64,000 bases of DNA from Astragalus membranaceus (GCA_039519185.1 CM076846.1:189457068-189521067), one strand, 5' to 3'; numbered from the stretch's first letter, positions 1 through 12,147 are shown. The notes: generated from the sequence alone by a model not told the origin. A program made the numbers and translations.

Positions 1-73
1 ATTTAAGATCGAATTAGGTGTGCTGATGCAGCAGTGCTTAGCCACAACAGTCGACAAGGAAGAGTGGCTATGA

Positions 74-1048
74 CATTTCAGATATGGACACTTGAATTTT
101 GGTGATTTGAACAGGATGCAGAGCAAGACAGTAGTGAAAGGTCTGCCTCATATCCATGTTCCAAAAGATGTATGTGCAAAGTGTGTGGAGAGCAAGATGC
201 CTAGGGGTTCCTTCAATCCAAGTGTGCCCAGTAGAGCAAAGAGGAAGCTGCAGGTGATTTTCTCAGATGTGTGTGGCCCCATAGTGCATGAAACTCCTGC
301 AGGTAACAAGTATTTTGTTACATTTATTGATGAATTCACTAGGAAACTTTGGATTTATTTGATTAGGAGGAAGAGTGATGTGTTGGGAGTATTCAAAAAA
401 TTCAAAGTCCTAGTCGAAAAACAATGTGGACAGACTGTCGAAGTGTTAAGAACTGATGGTGGTGGAGAGTATGTGAATACTGAGTTTAATGAGTTCTGTG
501 AAGTTGAAGGAATAACACATGAGATCACACCTCCATACACTCCTCAGCATAATGGAGTGGCTGAGAGAAAAAATAGGACATTGCTTAATATGGTGAGAAG
601 CATGTTAAAGAGTAAGAATATGCCTAAGAGATGGTGGGGAGAGGCAGTTAATACTGTGGCATATATCATTATTCGAAGTCCAACTAAGAGATTGGAAGAC
701 ATCACCCCTGAGGAGGCTTGGACAGGTGTCAAGCCAAACATGTCGCACTTCAGAGTATTTGGATCTGTTTGTTTTCGACACGTGCCTAATCAGCAGAGAA
801 GGAAGTTAGATGACAAAGGAGAGCTGATGGTTATGATAGGCTATCATTCGACTGGGGGTTACAAATTGGTGAATCCTGTGAATAATAAAATTGTGATAAG
901 TCGAGATGTGGTGTTTGATGAGGGGAAGACATGGGAGTGGAGTGATAAGGGAGAAAGTTCGACTGTTGTCGAACATAATTTATTCGACGTACCTGATGGT
1001 GTCGAAGAGTCAAAACCTGGAGGTGAAACTGAGCCTGTCGAAGAGTGA
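74..1048 (+). pseudogene. Copia GAG-pre-integrase and integrase region
   Basis: This frame encodes the end of the GAG-pre-integrase zinc domain (GHLNFGDLNRM, then CAKCVESK) followed by the rve integrase core, which inserts element cDNA into the genome. The catalytic triad is visible: D in IFSDVCGP, D in LRTDGGGEY, and E in GVAERKNRT. An in-frame TGA at 71-73 breaks the link to upstream gag, and the frame ends at 1048, where it should run on into reverse transcriptase. The RT frame overlaps in another phase, so a frameshift near 1030-1050 separates them. The spacer between integrase and RT (about residues 280-318) is acidic and low in complexity. Confidence 0.88.
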
Positions 1049-2168
1049 TATAGTGCACTTTGCACTTCTTGCTGAGACAGAACCAGTGACTTGGCAGGAA
1101 GCAATGCTGAATTCGAAGTGGATGGAAGCTATGAAAGAGGAGATTAGATCTATAGAGAAGAACATGACTTGGGAATTGGTCGAATTGCCCAAAGGAAAGA
1201 AAGCAATAGGTGTGAAATGGATATACAAAGTGAAAGTAAATCCTAAAGGTGAAGTAGTGAAGTACAAAGCAAGATTGGTTGCTAGAGGATTCCTACAGTG
1301 GTATGGTGTCGACTACGAAGAAGTCTTTGCACCTGTTGCAAGACTTGAAACTGTGAGAGCTGTGGTAGCTCATGCTAGTATGCAAGGGTGGAAGATACAT
1401 CAACTTGATGTAAAATCTGCCTTCTTAAAAATGGAGAATTAGAAGAGGAGGTGTATGTCGAACAACCAGCAGGTTTTATTCGACAAGGAAGTGAGAACAA
1501 ACTGCTGAGATTGAGAAAGACATTGTATGGCCTAAAACAAGCTCCACGAGCTTGGAACAAGAAGATAGATAAGAGCTTGATCAACATGGGGTATATGAAA
1601 TGTGTTTCTGAGCATGGGGTGTATGTGAAGTCAGATGGTGGTGATGTGATAATCCTATGCCTCTATGTTGATGATTTATTGGTTACGGGTAACAATGAAA
1701 ATAAAGTGGCAGAATTCAAGAAGAGAATGATGAATACTTTCGAAATGACTGACCTAGGAGAGATCTCCTATTTCCTAGGGATTGAATTTCGAAGTACTAG
1801 TGAAGGAATGCTGCTATCACAGAAGAAGTATGCTTCTGATATACTACACAGGTTCAATATGCAACACTGCAACAGCGTCGAAACACCAGCAGAGGTAGGG
1901 CTATGGCTCGACAAAGATGCTGATGAACCAGAAGTGGATGCAACGGAGTTTCGACAGGTGGTTGGGGCACTGAGATATCTCTGCAACACCAGACCTGGCC
2001 TTAGCTTAAGTGTTGGTCTGATTAGTAGAGTTATGGATAGGCCTAGAACATCGCACCTAGCTGCTGCTAAACGAATCCTAAGATATGTCAAAGGCACTGT
2101 GGCATATGGAATTCTGTTGCCTAGTAAATGCAGAGACAATGAAAAAAGTCTCTATGGCTTCACTGATG
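1049..2168 (+). pseudogene. Copia reverse transcriptase and start of RNase H
   Basis: The RVT_2 type reverse transcriptase copies element RNA into cDNA. Landmarks are KWIYKVK, the VDYEEVFAPVARLET block, LDVKSAFL, LYGLKQAPRAW and the catalytic LCLYVDDLLVTG. Two frames cover it: one to a TAG at 1440-1442 and one from about 1444 onward. The break sits at a run of five A where related copies would be expected to have three, so a 2-base insertion is the simplest cause. The frame ends at the first residues of RNase H (YGFTD), exactly where the nested LTR begins at 2169. Confidence 0.9.
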
Positions 2169-2723
2169 TGTCATACCCCAATTTTGTCCAGCTTAGATCA
2201 AAACCCTAATTTTCCACAAAAATAAATAAGTTGAGGAGTGAGAAGCATCATGCATTGCATTTTGAGTCCTAAAAGTCATTCCAAAGTTTCTAAAATCATT
2301 TTTAGAGTTGAAATGCACTTTTTGGGTAAATCAGGTTTTTTTGAGTCCAAAAGGGTATTTTGGTCATTTCACAATAAAAATGATAATTCCTCATGAAGGT
2401 CATTGAGCATGCATTCTAAGATTCTAGAGGTCATTTCTAGGGTTATAGATTCATTTTTGAAGTGGAAACGCATTTTTCGGGCAAATTAGGGTTTTAGCGT
2501 CAAAAAGGGTATTTTGGTCAATTATAACGGTTTTTTTTTCAAAAAGGCTCAAAAAAATATCTATAATTAAAAATATGAAATCTGAAATCAAAAATGAAAA
2601 ATGAATAATAAAATATTATTGGATGTTTATTGTATTTTTAGAATTAGGGCTAATTCCTTTTAGGTGCTTTTTGCTTTTATCCATTTTTGGCCAAAGTAAG
2701 CACCAATTTCACAAGCAAACAAC

Positions 2724-3057
2724 CTCCCTCACTCCACCCTCATGCCCTTCACTTCAGCCCCATCAAGTGCACATCACAAAAAAAAAGCCTTTCAACATGA
2801 CAAGCACACCTTTGAGTGCAATAACATTCAATACACAACATATTTTTACCTTCCTTCTCTCTACACCACTAAATACACACTAATTTCATCACCTCCTTCA
2901 CTCCACCCTCATGCCCTTCACTTCAGCCCCATCAAGTGCACATCACAAAAAAAAGCCTTTCATCATGACAAGCACACCTTTGAATCCAATAACATTCAAT
3001 ACACAACATATTTTTACCTTCTTTCTCTCTACACCACTAAATACACACTAATTTCTT
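2724..3057 (+). repeat. Tandem duplication inside the Ogre-like LTR
   Basis: Two units of about 165-170 bp start with CCTCC(C)TCACTCCACCCTCA and end with CACTAAATACACACTAATTTC. The same pair is at about 13024-13357 in the 3' LTR, so the duplication predates this insertion. Confidence 0.85.
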
Positions 3058-4461
3058 TATTTCCCTCTCACAACCTTAAACCCATTAGATCTTTGGGCTC
3101 CCAAGGATTTGAATAAGAACAACTCACTTCTCTCCTCTCCAAAAAGACCAAGAAATTCGTAGCCCCCCCTCCTCTTCCTCACTTCCTCTTGTTTTTTCTT
3201 TCATCTCAAAGGAACCTTCTCATTTTCTCCTACACCAAAAACCCTAACAAACAACTCACCTCATTTGCATCCCTCTTTCACATACTCCCTCCATTTCTCA
3301 TTCAAAGTTCAAGCATCATCATCAAGTAGGCACTTCTTTGAAGGATATTGGAGTTTTGTTGATTTGTGCCTAGCTTCATCTTCTCATCTCACTTTCTAGC
3401 TCAAAGCTAAGGTAATCCTTAAAACCTTGCATCATCTTTGAGTATTTCCTCAAAAAATATAAAAAGCATTCATCCTATCATCTTCATATTCTCATATTGT
3501 TGATTGTTGTTGGTGAGAAGTGTCATAAGCACTTTGACAAGCACTTAGAGAGGCTTGGGTGCTTATGATGCTTCTCACCCTTTAATAAATGTTGATTTGT
3601 GTTGATCTTAATCCTTGCCTTTCATGAAATAAAATGTTGTTTTATGGCATGTTGTATTTCGCATACTCTCATAAAAGTGTGATTTGCTAGTTGTTGTTGT
3701 GTTTTCTCACATTTCCTTGCATATTCACTCATGTTTGCATAACTTTCACAAAAATAAGAAACCCATTTCAAGCATGATGACATTCGGCCATGGGCCTAGG
3801 TTTAGGGTTCTTGAATGCTTTTGTTTATTTCATGATTTGGGGATGAATAATAGTTGACTTAGGGTATGTATGCTCCTAGGTTTTAACATAAAAATTAGGG
3901 TTTGGGTTTGCTTTAATAAACTTGTTTTTGTTGATGATTAGCAAGGTGATTCACACTTGTGCACTTGTGCACTTAATCTTAAGTGTGAGGATTGACCAAA
4001 GTGATTCAACATTCTTTGATACTTTGGTTGCTAAATAATTTTCTTGCTTATGCTTGCCTATGATCATGATGGAGGCGACTCTTTTCCTTTAAGCTAACAA
4101 TTTCATTGTCCACTCTCATATAAAAATATCATCAACACTTAGATAGGTCAACTCCATACATTGCATCTTCCACTAGACGTGCATTTAGATTCCCTTGCGT
4201 TTTGTAGAAATATTTGAGTATGGTTCTCGCCTAGCATCTTCCACTAGATATGCATTTAGGTTCAATCTTGCCTATTCTTGTATTTTTGCTCAATGCCCAA
4301 TTCAAGTTCCTTCTTTGCCTATTTATGTGTTGTGGTCTAATATGTGTAGTCTAGGCTAATATTTGCTCAAGAATTCAAACGAGATTGTTGTTTGCCTAAG
4401 GATTCGATTTGCATTCATTACTTTCTTTTCTAAAGGGCCTAGCATGAAAATGGTGACTAGC

Positions 4462-4770
4462 GACAATCACCCATAACCTTTGTTAGTTTGATTGTCCTAA
4501 GAGCCTAAGTTTCAAAAAGATGTTTTCATATGCATGAGCTACTAGTGATAATCACCCATAACCTTTGTTAGTTTGATTATCATGAATGCTTTCAATTTCC
4601 AAAAATATTTTCTTAAGCATCAAAAGTCATAGCAAGTGTTAATGATGACCACCCATAACCTTTGTTAGTTTGGTCATCATGAAGGCTTTCATTTTTCAAA
4701 AGAGAATTTTACATGCACTTAAAGGGGTTTTAGTAATGATCACCCATAACCTTTGTTAGTTTGATCATTA
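4462..4770 (+). repeat. Four stem-loops with a fixed loop and changing stems (5' LTR)
   Basis: Four copies, at 4462-4496, 4547-4581, 4642-4680 and 4734-4770, share the loop CCCATAACCTTTGTTAGTT. Each is flanked by an inverted repeat whose sequence differs but still pairs: GACAATCA/TGATTGTC, GATAATCA/TGATTATC, GATGACCA/TGGTCATC and AATGATCA/TGATCATT. Inside the loop TAAC and GTTA can pair around CTTT. Spacing is about 85-95 bp. Two diverged relatives follow near 4949-4999 and 5021-5060. Paired changes in both arms imply that RNA or single-stranded DNA folding has been maintained. Confidence 0.8.
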
Positions 4771-4826
4771 TGAACCCCCTTCACTTTTCAAAATCAAAAC
4801 AAAAGACTTTCATTTTCAAGGCTCTA

Positions 4827-4892
4827 GAACTACGTCGCTTTGATTCCCATTTGGGATACGTAGGAGCGAGCCACGTCCTCGTCAAGCACAAC
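4827..4892 (+). ncRNA. ACGTAG structured module, LTR copy 1
   Basis: Order of elements: CTACGT, GCTTTGA, hairpin TCCC/GGGA, ACGTAG, hairpin CGAG/CTCG, TCAAGC. CTACGT pairs with ACGTAG and encloses the first hairpin. GCTTTGA could pair with TCAAGC across that stem, which would make a pseudoknot. The same architecture recurs at 5129 and 6743 with different but still pairing hairpin sequences. Function is unknown. The call is a structured element inferred from covariation, not a known RNA family. Confidence 0.6.
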
Positions 4893-5128
4893 AAACCAAA
4901 ATTAATTCGATTGCGAAAGCCCTTTTTGATCATCTAAAATAAAAACCGATTATCATTAATGATCACTCGCGCCGTTGCCGTTTGGTTGTTAATGATAATT
5001 TCATTTTCAAAAGAGTTAGTAGCGCGGCCACTCTAAACCGTTGTTGTTTGGTCATCGCGAATCCTCACTCCTACTGCGAAAACTCATCTAAACAGACTAA
5101 AAAACAAAAACCTTTTTAGGACAACCAA

Positions 5129-5200
5129 GAACTACGTAGCTTTGAATTCTCCATCGCACCAGGAGATACGTAGGAGCGAGAGGCCAACTCTCGTCAAGCG
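5129..5200 (+). ncRNA. ACGTAG structured module, LTR copy 2
   Basis: Same order as the module at 4827, with hairpin TCTCC/GGAGA inside the CTACGT/ACGTAG stem and a longer second hairpin, CGAGAG/CTCTCG. The flanking GCTTTGA and TCAAGC are unchanged. Confidence 0.6.
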
Positions 5201-5523
5201 CCAAAAATAAAAATTTTCATTAAGTCTTCCTACTCCCTTTTCAATAAAGAGGCAAAATAAAAGCATTTTCAAATCAACACTTCAAACCACACATTTAATT
5301 AAAGGTTCCCTTTCGGTAGAAAGGAGGTACGGGGTGCTAATACCTTCCCCATGCCTAACCGACCCCCGAACCCATATCTCTAGTTTTCGAAAGACCATCC
5401 GCCTTGTCTAAAAGACCTTTTTTCAATGTTTTGGTCTTAAAATTAAAATATTGGTGGCGGCTCCATACCTTTTCCACGTTGTACAATGAGAAGTCCGAAC
5501 CGGATTTTTTGGGGTGCAACAGC

Positions 5524-5538
5524 TGGCGACTCTGCTGG
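5524..5538 (+). other. Primer-binding site of Ogre-like element
   Basis: TGGCGACTCTGCTGG begins two bases after the 5' LTR. A TGG start at this position is expected for a tRNA 3'-end match. Ogre elements are described as using tRNA-Arg; I could not verify the match here. Confidence 0.7.
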
Positions 5539-7417
5539 AGACTTTTCTTTTTTAAGTGGGTCAAGCCTAACTAATTAAGATGTGTGGTTTAATGTATTGT
5601 TGATTTGACTGATACCTTGTTTGCCTTCATTCTTTTTCCTTTCTTTCTTATCATTAATTGTAGGCATACGCATTTGTCTTCTTCTATGTTTGTTCCCTAT
5701 CTCCTTTTCTTTTATTGGTTATGCTCATGCATTTCTCCCCAATTCTATCCGGATCCCCCCTTCTTGGCTCCCTTTCTTGAGGTAAGCAATGTACCTGATT
5801 GTTGTTGAAACCCCAGGCTAGCTTATTTGATATTGAACCCTAGTGTAGACGACATGTTGTTACCTTGCTTTTTCTGGACTGTTCTGGCGTCTCACTTGCA
5901 GGTGGGGTAATATGTGTCGGGTAGTTTTAAGTGGTACGCCTTTACCACACACACTCACACCCTTATGATTATGTGCTTTGAGAGAGGCCTAAAACCCAAG
6001 GTCTGACAAGACTTAGGGGAGTGGAAACGAGTAGTGACTGGCAATTGGACTGTTGTCCTTCCGACTCTCACGAAAGTTTCAGCCAGAGTATGCTCTTTCA
6101 TGATGCCTCACACCAGATGGCGTTCCATTGTTGTGGGTGCTAATGTGAAAGAGAATTAGCTTTGGTAACCTGGTGAGGAAGTGACAAGAACCCAAATGGG
6201 AGGAACATTTGAGTTGTCCTAGAACCTAGGTCCCCACCTTCGTAGGACACAAGGGGCATACCAAATTGTGTGTTGCATCGTAATATAGACATGTTTTCAA
6301 AAAAGAGCAGGAGGTTTTTCAAATAAAAAAGTAGAGAAAGAGCTGCCGTTGTAGCCTTTCTTCTGCCGGTCCGTACGAAGTGACATATGGCCCACTCTTT
6401 TCAAAAAAAGAGAGAACGAGCTGCCGTTGTAGCCTTTCTCTTACTAGGGCCATATGAAACCACGTATAGCCCGCATTTTTCAAAAAAAAAAAACAAAAAG
6501 AAGTATCTTGCATCCTGCATCATTGCATCATTACATCATTGCGTCATTTGCATTAAATAAAGTTCCCATTTTGAAAAGAATCATTCATCTTGCATTCCCT
6601 TTTATTACATAAAGATAAAACAAAAAACAATTATCATCTGCATAGCATAAGCATTTCATTTATAATCATGCAAAAAATCTTCGTCAAGTTCATCCAAGAC
6701 GAGGCATTCATACATAAGCATTATTTCAAAAAAGACACGGTAGAACTACGTACGCTTTGATTCCTCATCACAGTGAGGATACGTAGGAGCGGGTCCGCCC
6801 CGTCAAGCATAACAAATGAAAAAAGCCATTTTGAAAAAGCATCATTCTTGCATTCAAAAATGCATTGAAATTTTGTATTTCATCTTGCACCAAAAAAAAA
6901 ACAATTTTTTTTATTTTTTATTTTTTATTTATTTTTTAGAATAAGTACACTTCTCAAGTGGTCATTTTTCCATGCATTTGCATATCATGATCTGTACAAT
7001 AAAGGTTTTGATGAGAGACGAGACGATTTTGCAAAATAGTCATTCCCCAAAAAAAAAAAAAAAAAAAAACTCAAGGTGTTCCAAAGTACCCAGTTCTCGA
7101 GTCAGCAGCTCATTCACATAACTTCAAAATTTTTGCATCTCATCCATCCCATGATAAAAGATTAAAATTGTTCATAAATTTTTTCTATCATGTGAAGCAT
7201 TCTTCTAGGCATGCATGCCATGTGCAGTCGCCCCTGTCCGTGTCCGTCAGTTTCCCTGCTTTATCATCATTCCCCGTCCTAGTCTAGCCCCGCCCGTAAA
7301 GCCTAAAGTGTCGCATGCATTTGTTCAGTCATTCGTTCTTGCGCTTATGTTGTGTGCCCTGTTATCTCTAGAAAGAGGCCAACTGGTTTGCCGATATCCG
7401 CTTCAGACTCAAGATTC
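5539..7417 (+). other. 5' untranslated region of Ogre-like element
   Basis: About 1.9 kb without a credible gene. It holds a tandem duplication at about 6333-6485, whose two units share GAGCTGCCGTTGTAGCC. Each unit can fold, with AGAAAG/CTTTCT in the first and AGAGAA/TTCTCT in the second around GCT/AGC. The ACGTAG module lies at 6743-6812, and A/T tracts occur at 6890-6945 and 7048-7070. Confidence 0.75.
6743..6812 (+). ncRNA. ACGTAG structured module, 5' UTR copy
   Basis: This third module lies outside the LTR, between the primer-binding site and gag. Its hairpins are TCCTCA/TGAGGA and CGGG/CCCG. The CTACGT, GCTTTGA, ACGTAG and TCAAGC blocks are kept. If transcription starts in the LTR upstream of 4800, the genomic RNA leader would carry all three modules in a row. 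Confidence 0.6.
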
Positions 7418-8845
7418 ATGGCGACCAATCAAGGAAACCTAGTGATTGAGAATCCCGGCAATTCAGGTCTAGATAATCCGATTATGGAAGTCCTCAAGCA
7501 GCTAGTCCAAGGGAATTAGGCACTAGTCCAAGAGAATCAGGCGTTAAATAATAAAGTCGGGGTGATAGAAATGCAGATGGATGCGATAAGAATGCAGATG
7601 ACTGAAATGATGGGCACCCTGCAAGCTTTGAAAAACGGGACCACTACCGAAGATACTGCTGTTGTAAACCCAGGTGGGGCCGCAACCATCCTTCCTACCT
7701 CGGGACCCGCTGAAGCTGTGACTGCTATTCCCCATCCGGGATCTGGGGTTAATTATCCTGCTCACGCCCTGGGAGGTGCTGATCCACATGAGGTTTCTCT
7801 TTTCAATATGGATAGTGATCCTCAAGGTCACCTATTTGAGAACTCTCAACCCAGAGATCAGTTGCATGAGTTGGAAAAGCGTTTAAAAGCCATAGAGGAT
7901 TCAAAGACCAAAGCTAAAGACGCCCGTGATCTATGTCTTGTTCCAGACTTGGTTATTCCCCCAAAGATGAAGGTGCCAGTCTTTGACCAATATTGTGGTA
8001 CCAGCTGCCCAAATAGACACGTAACCATGTACGCCCGAAGGATGACCGCATACAATCACGACGACAAACTACTCATCCACTACTTCCAGTACAGCCTAAC
8101 TGGGGCATCTCTGGATTGGTACATGCAGTTGCAGCCTTCCGACATCCACAGTTGGAAGGACCTTTCTGAAGCTTTCTTAAAGGAGTACGAATACAACAAA
8201 GACATGGCTCCAGATCGAATTCAGCTGCAGTATATGAGCAAGAAAGATCATGAGTCCTTTAAGGAATATGCTCAAAGATGGAGGAGCATAGCTGCTCAGG
8301 TGAAGCCACCATTGACTGAAAAGGAGATGGTGTACATGTTTATGGAGACTCTCCCAGCTGTTTTCTATGAACGTCTGGTTGGAAGTGGGTCCTCAAGCTT
8401 CTCAGATGTGATCAAAATAGGGGCAAGACTTGAAGTCGGGATGAAGAGAGGAAGAATCCCCTGCAATCCTACTGGCGCCGACAATGCTAGTGATTTGCCT
8501 GCAAGGAAAAATGGAGAAATCAATGCTATAGTGGGACAAGGAAAGTCATGTCAGTACGACCCCATTCCTGTGTCGTACACTGATTTGTGCAGCTATCTAA
8601 TCAACCATAGGTTGATCTCTCCTCGTGGGATGAAGCCAGTCCAACCTCCATTCCCAAGAAGGTATAATGCAAAGGCTACCTGTGAATTCCATTCTGGGGC
8701 AATTGGTCACTCTACTGAGAACTGTCATCCTTTGAAGCAGTCGGTTCAGGATCTTATTGATACAAAACAGTTGACCTTTGATGAGGGAGGTGAAGGACTA
8801 AACCCTTTGAGATCAGGGCTGTCAGGCCGGGATGGCAGTAGTTGA
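7418..8845 (+). pseudogene. Ogre/Tat-type gag with one premature stop
   Basis: The capsid-nucleocapsid protein packages element RNA in cytoplasmic particles. Translation from ATG 7418 would give 475 residues, but TAG at 7517-7519 (codon 34) interrupts it. The neighbouring repeat of the same phrase has CAG there, so a C to T change is likely. After the stop the frame is open: a coiled-coil-like start (MQMDAIRMQMTEM), the Retrotrans_gag core around residues 180-330 (YFQYSLTGASLDWYMQL, LKEYEYNKD, YAQRWRSIAAQV) and a CEFHSGAIGHSTENC zinc-binding motif (C-x2-H-x4-H-x4-C). It ends soon after that motif, with no protease. Reinitiation at ATG 7571 is possible. Since the rest is intact, the stop is probably recent. 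Confidence 0.85.
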
Positions 8846-10944
8846 AGAGGATCGAGGTGTTGATCGTCAAGCATTTGTGTCTTCGTCATGCATTTTCACG
8901 TAGTTTTCAGTTCAAAGCAAATTTTATGTAATGCAATCCTCTGGCTCTGCCCAAGGCCTTAGGATATTTCGATAAGGGCACATGTTTCCTTGTCAGCATC
9001 GTCATCTATAAAAGTTACCCTTTTCAGTCACTTTTGTTCAAGATCGTCATTGCCCTGTTTTATCATAAGTCCATCAGTGCATATTTGACTTTTAGTTCAG
9101 TCTAACGCTTTAAGTCCTCCATGCTGGGGCAAGACTGTGATCACTAATTTTCCTTGTTAATATCATATTCCTTCAGTGCGAGTCTTTCAAAAGATAATAA
9201 TAAACAAGAAAATAAGCTCGCTAGGTGGAAAACCCGCAAAGGGCGGCCTAGGCAGAAAAAAGCGCCCGATGGATCGAAAACCCGCAAAGGACGGTCCAGG
9301 CAAAAGTTAGGGCATAAAAAAAAAAGAGAAAAAATGCAAAGAAAGGAGCAAACACATATAGATAGATGAACCGTTATCTTGTTTTACAAAAATAAATAAG
9401 CCATCGGGATTTGAGATGAAGTGTGGCCACCTCCCTATACCCTCAAGAACCCAAAATCCCAGAAAGTCCCTTTCCTACCTACCTTAAGCCAAGAAAAACC
9501 AAACTCAAAAATATACCCTCTAATCACCCTAGACAAGGATCACTTCAAATATCAAAAACAAAAATAGTGCATCAGCTCACTCGACTCAAAAGCAAAGAAA
9601 GAAGAAAAGTCTGAAAAATGAAACAAATGAGTCAAAAAAAAAAATCAAAAAGACAAAAAATAATAAGTTGTGAGCTGATACATGTTGCCAGAAAGCACAA
9701 GAGACCCTTGTCTCGATAAATCTTCCAACACCTGGTTCCATAAACCTTCAAACACTTCCTTTGGCCCCAACACCAAACCCCTCAGCCATTCTACCATGAG
9801 ACACAAATTTGCCTTAACAAAGCCCAAATAAGCCCAATAACCATCTCCCTCATAGACCGTTAACCGTCAACCAACGCCGAACAAAACTCATCCTCTCATT
9901 AGCCTCAAACACTTCATTAAGCATAACTATCCTTCCTCCACAAAACACCACAATCCTGAAAAGTCCATTCCGATCAATGACCGATTGCTTTTGTTCTCTC
10001 AGATTCTAATCTTAGGACGAACAAGCTTATCTATGTACAATGTGTTTGCTCAAAAGAAAAAACAAACGATCAGAAAAAAGAAAGCTGATCAAGAAAGAAT
10101 AAACCCTCAAAAAAAAAAAGAGAACTGAGGAAACAAAAACGAACAGTCAGAAAAAAGAAAGCTGACAAAATAAAAAAATAAAAAAAAGAGGGACTTGCAC
10201 TCCAAAACACACTCAAGTTGCATTAAAACAAGGTTTAGTGATCACCAAGTAAGGTTTCTTTCATGCCAAAAGTTGAGACATTCACAGAGAACCAAAGATT
10301 TGCACTGAGAACACCACTCAGATCTAAAAGTTGGGGTATTCTCTTCACAACCTGCCCACCCTAGTCCGGGGAGAGTCTGTTCAGTGTCCATCCATGGCCA
10401 TTCATCCTTTCACCCGGTGTCATCCATGGCACTAGTTCCTGCGTATTTGCTCTTTCACTCCGCTTCCTTTCACACTCCGGACAGGGGCAAGTCATTCATT
10501 CACAGTCGCCGAAGGCCCGAATTGGGGGCAGTCTGGCATTCATCCTAAACACTCACCTGGCGTCTGCATGTTCATGTGTGTTCACTTGGCAGTGTTTCAT
10601 AGAGAAAGCACAAGATTGTTATTGAAGGTTCAGTTATCATGGAATGGAGGAAAACATAAATGGGTTTGCTTGTAAATAATAACCTTGAGAACACCGCGGT
10701 TTAAATCAAAACTAGTTTTTCCAAAGAAAAAGGATGATCAAATTCACCCCCACTTTTGCATCCAAAGTCTCGCGTCTCATCATTATGAAAGTATTCACAA
10801 AAAAGTATTTGAATACCCCAAAAAAATTTTGTCATATCATGCATCAAAATACTGCATTTGCATCCTCACATAGCAAAAAGACAAATAGGAAAAATTCTTT
10901 AACCAGCTATCTCAGCACATGAGGGGGTCGCCTAAAGTTGGCCG

Positions 10945-11345
10945 CTTATAGGGCTTTAGTGCTCGCCTTAACCCTTAGGGATTAGGTTGTTATCTTGTAG
11001 GGCTTTAGTGCTCGCCTTAACCCTTAGGGATTAGGTTGTTATCTTGTAGGGCTTCGGTGCTCGCCCGGATCCTTAGGGATTAGGTTGTTGTCTTGTAGGG
11101 CTTCAGTGCTCGCCTGGATCCTTAGGGATTAGGTTTTTATCTTGTAGGGCTTCGGTGCTCGCCTGGATCCTTAGGGATTAGGTTGTTATCTTGTAGGGCT
11201 TCAGTGCTCGCCTGGATCCTTAGGGATTAGGTTGTTATCTTGTAGGGCTTCAGTGCTCGCCTAGATCCTTCGGGATTAGGTTGTTATCTTGTAGGGCTTT
11301 GGTGCTCACCTTAATCCTTGGGGATTAGGATGTTACCTTGTAGGC
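10945..11345 (+). repeat. 49-bp tandem repeat, 8 units
   Basis: Units start CTT(G/A)TAGGGCTT at 10945, 10994, 11043, 11092, 11141, 11190, 11239 and 11288, exactly 49 bp apart, with a partial unit to about 11345. Each contains GTGCTCGCC and the near-palindrome ATCCTTAGGGAT. The middle units are more alike than the outer ones, as in arrays that grow from the centre. Confidence 0.92.
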
Positions 11346-11838
11346 ACTTGAAGTGTTGATCCTTAACCAAAATAAAAAGGAAGAAAATCAAAAATAGCAT
11401 CTCATAGCATCCATCATTCCATTGAAATCATCACATCACATACACTTTGCATAACATACATTCACACTCCATTTACATAGATATCTGCATTCCATAGAAA
11501 AAAAAGAGCAAATAAGAAAGGAGAGAAGAAAATCACACAAGACGGAACATAAAAGAACACAACATCTTCATATCATTCATCATTCTCATATCATCCATAC
11601 CAGTCATCACTCCATGGCATCAAACAGTACATTACGCCTTCAAATTCGCATCTCAGAAGAGCGAAAGAATAACAAAAGGAAAAGAAGAGAAAAATCAAAC
11701 AGAAAAGGCATCCCACCAAAGTCAATCATTGCATTCATGTGCACCCCAAACATCCAAGTGCACGCATTTCATGCACCATCCAAGAGAAAAGTTACTTCGG
11801 ACCAGAGAATCCCAAAAATCTCATTTTTAGAAAATCAT

Positions 11839-11945
11839 CAACCCCGAGTTAGTAAACTCCATCAACCCTGAGTTAGTAAACTCCCTCAACACAGAGTTAG
11901 TGAACTCCCACAGAGTTAGTGAACTCCCACCGAGTTAGTGAACTC
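11839..11945 (+). repeat. Five short repeats of GAGTTAGT(A/G)AACTC
   Basis: Five units of 17-26 bp each contain GAGTTAGTRAACTC, a small hairpin with GAGTT/AACTC arms. Confidence 0.8.
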
Positions 11946-12147
11946 CTTCCACAGATCACAACATTGTGTACGAGCACGCAATGGATCCATCAGACTTCGT
12001 CAAGTCCTTCGCATTAGTTGTGTCAGCCTAAGGCATAGCGTAAATCCATTGATCAAATCAGTTCCGGACCTGATGTTGATCGGTCGCTCGAAAAGGCCAC
12101 CCCCATGAGCTCGGACTCGACAAGAGTCCGTTAAAAGGTTTTAGGCA

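Larger units (their letters stand above)
2169..5521 (+). repeat. 5' LTR of Ogre-like element
   Basis: It begins TGTCATACCCCAATTTTGTC and ends GGGGTGCAACA, followed at once by the primer-binding site. It contains a tandem duplication (about 2724-3057), an unstructured C/T-rich stretch near 3110-3320 that resembles a transcribed leader, a GCTAAGGTAA splice-donor-like site near 3407, a set of four similar stem-loops (4462-4770) and two ACGTAG modules. No protein-coding capacity is evident; the short frames over the duplication are by-products of its low stop content. Confidence 0.93.

Noticed and set aside
2742..3116. Frames over the LTR duplication (also 13042-13417)
   Set aside because: Repeat-derived, found in non-coding LTR, and not kept between the LTR copies.
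10945..11345. CRISPR-like regular array
   Set aside because: Units are contiguous 49-bp tandem copies without unique spacers, in a plant retrotransposon.
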